DNA of 64,000 nt from Miscanthus floridulus (lineage: Eukaryota; Streptophyta; Magnoliopsida; Poales; Poaceae), in contig NC_089591.1 in the NCBI RefSeq assembly GCF_019320115.1, forward strand, positions 63,161,030 to 63,225,029. The letters run 5' to 3'. Both the position numbers and the translations under genes were made by a program. Of the stretch, positions 12,543 to 22,789 are shown one piece after another. Every line of letters begins with the position of its first letter. Within the stretch, counting starts at the first letter, position 1. The notes under the pieces are model-generated. The model did not search any database. It saw only the letters and a program-made list of their open reading frames with translations, and was not told the origin of the DNA.

Positions 12543-15500
12543 ATGTCGTCTATCGCATCGCAGCTGAAGGCCATCAAGTCGCTCGGCGCTGCGATCTCCG
12601 TGCCATCCTGCCCATCTCCCTCTCTGGTGCGTGCCCCTAACCACCGACCTGATTGATTCGAGCATGCTGTTGCTTTATTTGCTCTGCTCTTCTAGAGTAG
12701 CCAGCATTTCATGGGTAACAGCTTGGTGGCATTTTCGCTAATCCGAGCGTTCTAGAATTTTGTTTGGTTCTTATGTGAGCTCCCAGAATACTCCAATCAG
12801 CTTTCTCCGAATTTCCTCTGCAGTTTAGCTGCTATTTGCAGGTTGATCCCATCCAAGTACAAGAGTACACCTGTTGTTTATGCTTGTGCAGTTATTCATT
12901 TTCTGAAACTTTACTAATGTCTCAATCGAACTAAGGCTTGAAAAATAAAATCAATTTAGTTTCATGATGTACCCATTTGGTGTCAATAAATGTTAACAAT
13001 CTTCTCTATAAACTTGGTGAAACATGAAATAGTTTTGACTTAAGACAAAGCTAAAGTGTCGTTCTTTTGTGATGGAGGTAGCATATGGCTAGCTAGCTAA
13101 ATTTATTATGCTATTTTCAGGACCTTTGGAAATGAAGATAGTTTGAGTACTGTGATCATGCATCTGTTACACTCATTGGTTGAGCGGATTTCACACTCTT
13201 TTTCAGAACATCAGTGGCGCCATTATAGATTGGGTATGTCACAGGAGTGGGTTATGGATTGGCAGTCAATGTGACCGACCAATATTCCTATAAATTATGG
13301 TTTCCTTGTTTGAGTAAGCTACTAAAAGAAATCAGGGTGCATGAGAAGCAAGATCTACATCTCATGCTACATTTCGCAATGAGGTCGCAATGAGGCTTGT
13401 TCTATCTAAATTGCAAGATACTGAATTGATTTTTGAGCTTGAATCTAAAGAAGCTGCTACTTTTATCCAGGTAGCTCATTTGGTTGAACTATTACTCTAT
13501 TAGCGTTTTTCTCTATTCCATGTTCTATTTTGCTCAATGAGTCTAATTAGCAAAAATTTACTCCCTCCATTCCAAATTGTAAGTCGTTTTGGCTTTTCTA
13601 GGTGCATAACTTTTTGTTACATACCTAGACATAGTGTATATCTGGTTGTAGCAACCAGATATACATTATGTCTAGGTATGTAACAAAAAGCTATGCACCT
13701 AGAAAAGCTAAAACGTCTTACAATTTGGAACAGGGGAAGTATTATCTTATTCATTTACTGGCAAGTTAATAGTGAACTCCAGAAATTGTTTAGTCTTTAT
13801 TTTTATGTGCTGTCATCTTTATTTGCCTCTCGTAGGGTTCTCTTGGAGCAGTTATGGACGAAGTTGTCTTGTGTGGTGTGTATGCCAGAGATGAAAAAAA
13901 AGAGAGATATTTCTGGTGACATTATTAAGGACGTCAGAGATTTTGCAAATACAATACTCAAAACTATTACTGGATGGATGCCTGCTTCAACATATTTCAG
14001 AGGAATTACTCAACTGTTAGATCATTCAGATAGTCATGTGAAAAGAAAGGTACTTGTTGGTTAGCAGATTTTTGTTCTATTGGTTTTACCTTTTTTTTCC
14101 AATGTCATTGCAATTGATTTATACTTCTCTACAGACACTTGGGATGTTGTCTGAAACTGCTAGATGAAACAGTTTGGTCCAGAAGCAAAGGAAAGCCTGA
14201 AGCATAACTCTGGTACTACTACAATTAAAGTAGACAAGAGCTCTGGTCCTTATTTCAGCAAATTGTGCTTAAAGATTCTGGAGTTGTTTGACAAAGAAGT
14301 TGATTCAGAAACTTCAGTGAAAATTGCTGCTATTTCTTTGCCTGAAACAATAGCAAAAGAATATCCCTCTGATAATCCTGTTTATAGCGACTGCCTTGCA
14401 ACAATCATTGATCACATTGGCTCTGATGAGGCAGCTGTGTCTTCTGTATTACTTAATTCATACTGTGGGCTCTCTGATAAATGTGATTGGATCAGAAGCA
14501 TTACCACAACTCCCATTAATCATGAAAAATATAATGCTAATATCACATCAGATTTCATGTTGCCCTAGTGGAAATTATGCTCATGGTTCAACTAGAACTG
14601 TTCCGGGACTTTCTAACCAAGACAGCTGTGCTGCTATCTGCACTGACAACAATTGGGGTGGTTGTGGAAAAGCTGGGTGAATTTGTTAATCCATATTTGA
14701 AGGAAATACTTGATCTGGTTCTGGCAGAACTGCATCCTGAATGTAGCGCTCAAATGCACGCCAAATTAGATGCAAAAGCAGCACATGTTCGAGAGCTACT
14801 GACTGTTAAAGTTCCAGTATGTCATCTAAATTTGTTCAATTTTTTTCTTGGTCATTTGATGAAACATGAACGTCCCTGTTTTCCTTGCATCTCATCGAGT
14901 TATCGGCTGCAGGTCCGGCTTATCCTCCCACCTTTACTGAATATGTACTCCCTTGCTGCAAATGTGGAGATACAAGCCTTTCGTTTGGCATTCGATATGC
15001 TTGCTAGCCTAGTTGGTACAATGGACCGGCTGGCTGTAGGAACTTACCATTCGAAAAAAATATGAACATTGTTTAGCAGCCCTTGATCTCCGTCGCCAAC
15101 ATCCTGACTTTTTGAAGAATAATATAAATATGGTGGAGCAAAGTATTATTCATGCCATAATCACTCTCACCACGAAGCTTACAGATGGCACTTTTAGTAG
15201 GCCACTTTTTCTTTGTACTTTGGAATGGGCTGAGTCCGAAGTTGATCAGTCCTCATCAAAGAAAAGTTTGGACCGTGCAATTGTTTTCTACAAATTGGTT
15301 AACAAACTTGCTGAACAACACAGGTACCTTCATAACTGCATTGAGTACTGTATCCTAAGTTATGTTCAGAGCATACTCAGAGCTTGATTTCACCTTTCTT
15401 TTAACTGTCAGTAATCCACGCTATTTGTCTGGTGTATTACGCTTACGCTCATCATTCTTAACGACCCCAACTAAATCATGCTTTTTTCAACTACCTGCTG

Positions 15501-16828
15501 CCATATATTTTCTCTCTTGATTATTTAATTTGTATGTGAAGGTCCTTGTTCACACCTTCAAGTATCTACTGGAGGGATCTATCCAGTATCTATCTAAAGA
15601 CGATGCTTTGGCTGGTTGGAAACAAAAGGAGGCCAAAATTGAAGATGTTGAAGTTGAACAGAAGGATAAATTTTGGAGGTTAAAAACTTAAAACTGTGGA
15701 ATTTAATAGCTCTAGTTTTGAAAGCCTTATACAAATGTTTCCTTTATGATAATGACCAGAAGATCCTCGATTCCTCTAATTTCCAGGTTGGTTGGTTCGT
15801 TGTACTACAAGTGTTTCCCTTTTCTTGCTGGCGTGTGCTTTTTGTAAGGCACAGAAAAAAGTGCATGGCAGTGACCTTTCATGTTCTGTTGTATTCCTGC
15901 TATCTCAAAGTATAAGGCGCGCGCATATTTCAAAATTCAAACTTCATAATCTTTGACCAACAATTAGTCTAATAATATAAAAAATCTGTGGTACAGAACT
16001 GCTTGCATTATATTTTATTTACAAATACTCTGTAATGATTAAACTTTTGTTGCCACAAACGATATCCTATAACCTATAAGAGGAATTAGCAGTCAAATTG
16101 TGCCTTTGGAGACGGCACCAACTCAAATCGGCGTCATGTTCTGTAATAATTCTTTGTTCCTATGATATTAATACCATCCGCCTTCAACCTGTGCAGTTTT
16201 TCCCAGTGATATCTTTGTATTTTAATATATTTGGTGTTTGCAGGTTCTTTTGAAGCCAATTGTCTCTCAATTTGTTATGCAACCACCATAATCTATTGAA
16301 TCAGTTTTGGACTCTCCATCAATTGAAGAAGTAGATGAAACTATTATTTTGTGCTTGGGCCAAATGGCAGTCACTGCACAGTCAGATGTTCTTTGGAAGC
16401 CTCTTAACCATGAGGTGGGAATCTCTTTAAGGTTTTCAGATTTTTTGCCTATAACTTAGTGATGTACCTGCACTAACTAAAGTAATTTCGTAACTCACAG
16501 GATTTAGGTTACCTAATATAAATAATAGTATAGACTAAAGACTATGAACAACAGTGTACAGGATTTATTGTTCACTCCCTCTGGCTTACAATTTCCTCAT
16601 AAAATTGCAGGTGCTGATGCAGACTAGGAGTGATAAAGTTCGCCCCAAAATGCTGGGCCTGAAGATTATCAGGTACATGGTCCAACATCTGGAGGAGGAG
16701 TACGTCGTTCTCCTACCAGAGACCATCCAGTTCCTGGGCGAATTGCTTGAGGATGTGGAGCTCCCTGTCAAGACACTGTCGCAGGAGATCTTGAAAGAGA
16801 TGGAAACCCTCAGCGGTGAGAGCCTCCG
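12543..16828 (+). pseudogene. UTP10: UTP10/HEATR1-like nucleolar HEAT-repeat protein, deleted and decayed
   Basis: The intact plant gene encodes a HEAT-repeat protein of about 2,100 residues that works in the small-subunit processome (U3 snoRNP) in the nucleolus. Here the start exon (12543-12626, MSSIASQLKAIKS) is followed within 500 bp by exons for the C-terminal third only: about 13121-13470, 13836-14049, 14135-14816, 14913-15323, 15542-15786, 16244-16414 and 16611-16828. Recognisable pieces include TVIMHLLHSLVERI, KLQDTELIFELESKEAA, RPLFLCTLEWAESEVDQ and RAIVFYKLVNKLAEQHR. Roughly 1,400 residues of the middle are missing. Lesions include an 11-bp tandem duplication (CGCAATGAGGT) near 13376-13396, a TGA near 13273, frame changes around 14160 and 14470-14570, and in-frame stops near 15690 and 16290. 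Most splice borders survive. A gypsy element interrupts the last exon at 16829; the last four codons lie beyond it at 27251-27262. Confidence 0.85.
13561..13739. mobile_element. Stowaway MITE with TA target duplication
   Basis: A 179-bp element that is almost one long palindrome. The left end reads CTCCCTCCATTCCAAATTG and the right end CAATTTGGAACAGGGGAAG; the inner arms also pair, through TAGGTGCATAACTTTTTG and its complement. It is flanked by TA on both sides (13559-13560 and 13740-13741), the expected Tc1/mariner-type target. It sits in an intron of the UTP10 pseudogene and would form a long hairpin in RNA. Confidence 0.9.
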
Positions 16829-17115
16829 TGTCACGCCCCTTGGCCGCCGGCGATCGCCGAGACGTGAGGAGATTGAACCAGATCGCGGGCGATAACGAGC
16901 GGAGGAAGGATTCCCCGGAGCTCGGTTCTGTATTATCAGATTGTGAATAATCCTTCCCCTCTTATAAGCCAGGGTTTTAATACATAGAGTTCTGACCCGT
17001 GGGTCCTACTTGACATAGAAAGCAAAATACAAATAAACGCTACTTAATGCCGTCTCTTCCTGCTGTTCTTCCACCTTGAGTGTCATCTCACTCTGTTGAC
17101 GCTGTGGTCCTGACA
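16829..17115 (-). repeat. Gypsy 3' LTR
   Basis: It aligns end to end with 26963-27245 and has TGTCA...TGACA termini. On the element side it is followed by TCTCACCCCGCCGAAGAAC, which on the minus strand is a purine-rich tract where the plus-strand primer is expected. Confidence 0.92.
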
Positions 17116-17117
17116 TC

Positions 17118-18219
17118 TCACCCCGCCGAAGAACCTGCTTGACCCCAAGCAGCAGTGTCAGGGAACTTCGCACGCAGCACATTGTAGTCTTCCCAGGTGG
17201 CCGAGGCTTCTGGAATGCCGGCCCACTTGACAAGTACTTGAGGAATAGTTGTATTGCCTTTCTTCACCAGGCGACGATCAAGCAGTTGCTCTGGTGTTGT
17301 TTCTGCTGCTTGAATGTCAGTTGTTACCGGCAAGGAAAGGCTTAAGTTGGGAAACATGAAAGACATTGTGTATCTTACTATCATTTGGTAACTCCAGTCG
17401 GTAAGCCACTTCGCCACTTTCTCCAAAACCTTATATGGACCAAAGTACTTGAATGAGAGCTTGGGAAATGGCCTGTTGGCTACTGAAGACTATGTGTATG
17501 GTTGCAATTTCTGTAGGACCATGTCTCCCACTTGAAACTGAAGATTGGAGCGTTTCTTATCTGCCATGACTTTCATTCTGTTTTGAGCAGCAGCAAGATG
17601 TTGTTTCAAGGACTGGAGATGAAGCTCTCTGTGCTCAACCAAGTCAGCCACTGTACTTGGTGTAGTTGCTTCTAAGACAGGTGGGGCTCCTATCTTGGCT
17701 TCCACTCCATACAGAGCCTTGAAGGGAGAACAACCAAGAGATGTATGGTATGAGGAGTTGTACCATAATTCAGCCAATGATATCTAGGATTTCCATGTTT
17801 TTGGAACATCTTGGACTGCACATCTGAGGTACATTTCCAGACACTGGTTCACCCTCTCAGTTTGCCCATCTGACTGTGGATGATATGCTGTACTCATGGC
17901 AAGTTTGACCTTATAGAGTTTGAACAGCCGCTTCCAGAAGGTGCTGACAAATATAGTGTCTCTATCAGTCACAATTGAATTGGGGAGGCCATGCAACTTG
18001 ACAATGTTATCCATGAAAAGTTGTGCAATGTCAGCTGCTGTATAGGGATGTTTGTGGAACAAAATGAGCAAACTTGGTTAGCCTGTCAACCACCACCATG
18101 ATTACATTGTAGCCCTGGGATTTTGGTAGTCCTATAAAATCCATGGACAGGTCCATCCACACACCTTTAGGAATTGGTAAAGGCTGGAGTGGCCCTGCAG
18201 GCAGATTGTTGGTGTGTTT
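17118..18219 (-). pseudogene. Gypsy integrase C-terminal half and chromodomain
   Basis: Minus-strand remnants of pol beyond the copia insertion. At 18240-17784 is the integrase core, including [27 protein letters not shown] and STAYHPQSDGQTERVN, the region that carries the second Asp and the Glu of the DDE triad. At 17777-17490 is the integrase C-terminal region with PFKALYG and QVGDMVLQKLQ. At 17426-17118 is a chromodomain with LVKWAGIPEASATWED. Such chromodomains direct integration toward particular histone marks. The reading frame breaks between these pieces, so no functional protein is made. Confidence 0.85.
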
Positions 18220-18559
18220 TGTTAGTCGCTGAATTCTCACTCTTGGTAGTAGCAGAATTCTTACTCTTATCGAGAGAGGATGACACTAGGAGTTGGGACA
18301 ATTTTCTGGTTTATTTCTCAATGTCATGCCAACCCGAGGGATTGGAGATACATATTTATAGGCTGCTAGCCAGCCAAGCATATGCCAAGATGCTAGTCTA
18401 AGATGTTGTCCTAGATGCTAAGATGCTGTCCTCTAGATGCTAGTCTAAGATGCTGTCCTAGATGCTGTCATCTAGTCTAAGATGCTGTTATATGTTGTCC
18501 TAAAAACACAAAGACCACAACAGCCCCACAAAGACCACAGCAGCCAGACTTATCCATCA
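18220..18559 (-). repeat. Copia 3' LTR
   Basis: It aligns with 22457-22784. The length difference comes from extra copies of a short AGATGCTGTC(CT) repeat near its minus-strand start. A TATA-like motif (plus strand ACATATTTATAGGC) is shared by both LTRs. Confidence 0.93.
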
Positions 18560-18570
18560 TTCTCCCCCCT
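18560..18570 (-). other. Copia polypurine tract
   Basis: Plus strand TTCTCCCCCCT, hence AGGGGGGAGAA on the element strand, immediately upstream of the 3' LTR. This is the expected place and composition for the plus-strand primer. Confidence 0.85.
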
Positions 18571-21500
18571 AAGTCTTGTGCGTCGTCTTGTGGGAAAGTT
18601 GAACCATCCCAGTTCTGGAGCAGAGCTCAAGGAACTTGATCCTAAGGGGCTTGGTGAGCAGGTCTGCAAGCTGGTCCTTGGTGTTGATGTAGCTCGCATT
18701 GATGCTCTCTTCCTCAAGACAGCCTCGGATGAAGTGGTACGTCACCCGGATGTGCTTGCTGCGTTCATGGAAGACGAGGTTCTTTATCAGGGCCAGAGCG
18801 GACTTGCTGTCCACCCTGAGCTCCACCGCTCTAGTGTCTCTGCCGAGGAGATCACCGAGCAGTCGAGCGAGCCAGAGCGCCTGAGTCGAAGCGGTGGAGG
18901 CCGCTATGTACTCAGCCTCGCAGCTGGACAGGAACACCACCTGCTGCTTGACCGACTGCCAGCTAACGAGGCACTTGCCGAGGAAGAAGAGGATCCCGCT
19001 CGTGCTCTTGCTGGTGTCGATGTCGCCGGCGTGGTCGCTGTCGCTGTACCCGACGAAGTGTGCCGCCCCAGGGCACCTAGGGTAGTAGAGGCCGTGATCG
19101 AGAGTCCCCGCAACGTAGCGGATGATCCTCTTCACAGCCTGCTGGTGCTCCGTCGTCGGTCGCTGCATAAACCGACTAACGTAGCCGACGGAGAATGCCA
19201 AGTCCTGCCGTGTGTGGGCGAGGTAGCGAAGGCTCCCCACAAGACGCCGGTACTACGTAGCGTCCACCTCCTCCGTCGTGCTGTCGCGGCTCAGCTTCAG
19301 CCTCTCCTCCATCGGAGTGAGAGCTGGGTTGCAGTCGGTGAGCCCAGCTAGCTCAACGACGCGCTTGGCGTAGGTGGTCTGTCGAAGCGTGATCCCAGAG
19401 TCATCCTGGTGCACCTCGATTCCCAGGTAGAAGGAGAGAGGCCCCAGGTCACTCATCTGGAAGGTGGCCTTCATCTCTTCCTTGAATGCCGCCACCTCCG
19501 CATCCTTGGTGCCGGTGATCACCAAGTCGTCGACGTAGACACCCACCAGCAGAGCATTACCTCCACTGCCCCGTCGATAGATGGCCGCCTCGTGCGGGCT
19601 TTGCTCGAAGCCCATCCCCTTTAGCGTGGAATCCAGCTTGGCATTCCACGCCCTCGGTGCCTGCTACAAGCCATAGAGGGCCTTGCGCAGGCAGAGCACC
19701 TTGCTCTCCTTGCCGGGGATCGCAAATTCCGACGGCTGGTGCACGTAGACCTCCTCCTTCAAGTCGCCGTTAAGGAACGCCGACTTGACGTCCATGTGAT
19801 GAACACGCCAGCCCTCCTGGGCAGCTAGCGCAAGGAGGAGTCGCACGGACTCCATCCGTGCCACGGGAGCAAAGGCGTCGTCGAAGTCGACCCCCTTCTG
19901 TTGCACGAAACCTCGTGCCACCAAGCGAGCCTTGTGCTTGACGATGGCACCGGCTTCATCCCTCTTCAGTTTGTACATCCACTTAAGGGTGATCGCGCGG
20001 TGACCACGAGAAAGGTCAGCAAGCTCCCAGGTGCGGTTCTTCTCAACCGCATCCATCTCCAACTGCATCGCGGCGCGCCATGCCGCGTGTCTCTTGGCCT
20101 CTGCAAACGACCGAGGCTCGCCGTCGTCACACGCAAGGTGCAACTGCGCCTCCAGGTCGTGAGGCACCGGTCCCGGCACCGGCTGGTCGCTGAGAAGGTT
20201 CTCCATCGTACGGTACCGCAACGGCTCGCCGTCGTGGTACGCGTCGACGCGCTCGTCGTCGTGAGAGAGCGGAGTAGCGAGCTCAACCGGGCTGTGCTCG
20301 ACACGAGCTGGTAGTGGAGTAGACGTGCCCGGAGTGGTGCCTGTCGGTGCTAGAGTGCGTGGCGTTGCAGGCTGTGGTGGAGCCGGCGAAGAACTCATCG
20401 CAGCCGAGGTCCTGGCTGGAGAGCGTGGTGCTGTCGAAGTAGCAGGCGCCGGAGTCGATGGAGGCTCGGGGACTGGGGTAGACGCGCTCGCCGAAGAAGA
20501 GCTGCCTACTCCCCCAGCTCCCTCGAAGTGGACGTACTCGACAGTGAAGTCGTCGTCCGTCGGAGCCGAGCCGTCGTCCACCGCCTTGTCCCACGCCCAT
20601 CCTCGCCCTTCGTCGAACACAACGTCGCGCGCCGTGCGCACACGCTATGTCTTCGGGTCGAGGATGTGGTAGGCCTTCGAGCCCTCCGCGTAGCCGATGA
20701 ACACTCCCGGAGTGCTCCTGTCGTCGAGCTTGCTGATGTGGCCAAACTCCTTGGCGAACGCGAGGCAGCCGAAGACCCGCAAGTGGGAGACCGCCGGCTT
20801 GCGCCCATGCCAAGCCTCGTACGGCGTCCTGCCGTCGAGCGCCTTGGTAGGCAAGCGGTTGAGGATGTAGACGGCCGTCACCACCGCCTCTCCCCAGAAG
20901 ACAACCAGCATCCCCCTCTGCTTGAGGAGGGCCCGAGCCATTCCCACAACTGTCTGGTTGCGCCGCTCGACGACGCCATTTTGCTATGGGTTGTACGGCG
21001 CGGAGTAGTGGCGCTGAATGCCGTCGTCAGCGCAGTACGACGCGAATTCAGCCGCCATTGTCGGTGCGCAGCACGCGCAGCTTGCGGCCGCACTCCGCCT
21101 CCGCAGCAGCCTGCGCGCGCCTGATGGCGTCTGTAGCCTCTCCCTTGCTGCCGAGGACCATCACCCACATGTAGCGGGAGAGGTCGTCGACGAGCAGCAG
21201 GAAGTAGCGTCGTCCTCCCGGTGTGGCCGGTGTCACCGGGCCACACAAGTCCCCGTGCACAAGCTCGAGCCTCTCCTTGGCTCGAAAGCTCGCCCGCTGG
21301 GGAAAGGGGAGTCGCCTCTGCTTCGTCAACACGCAGACGTCGCAGAGCTGCTCCACATGGTCAAGGCACGGCAGGCCTCGCACCATCTCCGTGGCACTGA
21401 GCCGCTTCAAGGCCTCGAAGTGAAGGTGCCCGAAACGCTCGTGCCACTGCTACGCCTCGTCGTCCCGACGAGCAGCGAGACAGAGGGGTTGTGCCACCTG

Positions 21501-22456
21501 CACGTTGAGGACGTAGAGTCGATTTGCGCTTCTGGTTACCTTGGCAAGAAGGCGACGACAGCGATCCCAAATCCTCATGACTCCATCCTTAACCACCACG
21601 CGCGAACTGTTCTCATCCAGCTGTCCCAAGCTGATGATAGAGTTCCTCAACGCGGGGATGTAGTAGACTCCGGTGAGCAGCCTGTGCTCACCAGACATGG
21701 CGGTGAAGATGACGGAGCTGACGCCCTTGATCTCCACGCCGGAGGCATCCTCAAACTTGACGGAGCCTCGGACGCTAGAGTCAAGCTCGGTGAAGAACTC
21801 CCGTCGACCGGTCATATGATGGGTGGTGCTGGTGTCGAGGCACCACCCGTCAGTCTTGTCGTTGCCGGAGCTGTCGCCGAGGAGGGCGTGTGCTTTTGGC
21901 TCGTCAAGGTGGAGGAGAGCCGCTGCGGCCGGTGCCGCTGGAGGTAGCTTGATGCTTGCATGTGCCATGAACAGAGCCGACTCCTCCTCCTCCGCCTGTG
22001 CGACGTGGGCCTGGCTGCGTCGTGGCTGTCGACAGTCCTTGGCCCAATGGCCAAGCTGGCCGTAGTTGCGGCAGGCGTCGTCTCGTGCCGGCTTGTGCCT
22101 GCCGGCGGTGCCGCCCTGGGCGCCTCCGCGGGCATCACCCTCGGCACGTCCTCGCGCCCCGGCCTGGGCGTCTCTGCGCGCCTTGCCACGCTTGCGGCCG
22201 CCTATCGCGGAGGAAGGCTCCCCCTTCTTCCGGTCACCTTGGCTGGCAAGCCACTGCTCCCGAGTGAGAAGGAGCTTCCCGCTAGTGGTGATGGGCCCCG
22301 AGAGAGGCTGTGGCTCATCGCTGTCGACGACCTTGAGGCGACCTATCACCTCCTCGATCGACATCGTGGAGAGATCCAGCAGAGACTCGATCGAGCGAGC
22401 CATCTGCTTGTACTTCTCGGGGACGCAGCGGAAGAGTTTTTCGACGGCTCTCTAGT
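18569..22456 (-). pseudogene. Copia gag-pol polyprotein, broken
   Basis: On the minus strand from 22456 (mid-gag) to 18569: gag with MARSIESLLDLSTMSIEEV; a knuckle CRNYGQLGHWAKDC in which the second Cys of the CCHC motif is Tyr; a protease site LDTSTTHHMTG; integrase with GDLCGPVTPATPGG and VLRTDNGG; RT with KARLVARGF, MDVKSAFLNGDL and the YVDD active site; and RNase H with CEAEYIAAS and VDSKSALALI. Stops fall at 21450-21452, 20645-20647, 19664-19666 and 19253-19255, all TAG, with one frame change between about 21050 and 20950 in the integrase. Without the lesions the length would be about right for the part from mid-gag onward. Not functional as sequenced. Confidence 0.92.
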
Positions 22457-22784
22457 TGTTAGTCGCTGAATTCTCACTCTTGGTAGTATCATAATTCTTA
22501 CTCTCATCGAGAGAGGATGACACTAGGAGTTGGGACAATTTTCTGGTTTATTTCTCAATGCCATGCCAACCCGAGGGGTTGGGGATACATATTTATAGGC
22601 TACTAGCCAGCCAAGCATATGCCAAGATGATAGTCTAAGATGCTGTCCTAGATGCTAAGATGCTGTCCTCTAGATGCTAGTCTAAGATGCTGTCCTCTAG
22701 TCAAAGATGCTGTCCTATGCTGTCCTAAAAACACAAAGACCACAACAGCCCCACAAAGACCACAGCAGCCAGACTTATCCATCA
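22457..22784 (-). repeat. Copia 5' LTR
   Basis: TGTTAG...CATCA termini, followed by the TGTTT duplication at 22785-22789. On the element side it directly abuts gag coding sequence; no primer binding site follows it. Confidence 0.93.
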
Positions 22785-22789
22785 TGTTT

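Larger units (their letters stand above)
18220..22784 (-). mobile_element. Ty1/copia element nested in the gypsy integrase
   Basis: LTRs of 340 bp (18220-18559) and 328 bp (22457-22784) start TGTTAGTCGCTGAATTC and end TTATCCATCA. The perfect 5-bp target duplication TGTTT is at 18215-18219 and 22785-22789. The gene order gag, protease, integrase, RT, RNase H on the minus strand is the copia order. The insertion cuts the gypsy integrase just after its zinc-finger CAIC. The LTRs differ at roughly a dozen positions plus one indel in an AGATGCTGTCCT repeat, so this copy is younger than its gypsy host, as nesting demands. The 5' leader and the start of gag are missing. Confidence 0.95.

Noticed and set aside
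18482..19351. 289-residue plus-strand open frame
   Set aside because: It is antisense to copia RT and RNase H, whose motifs are unmistakable on the minus strand; a shadow frame in GC-rich sequence.
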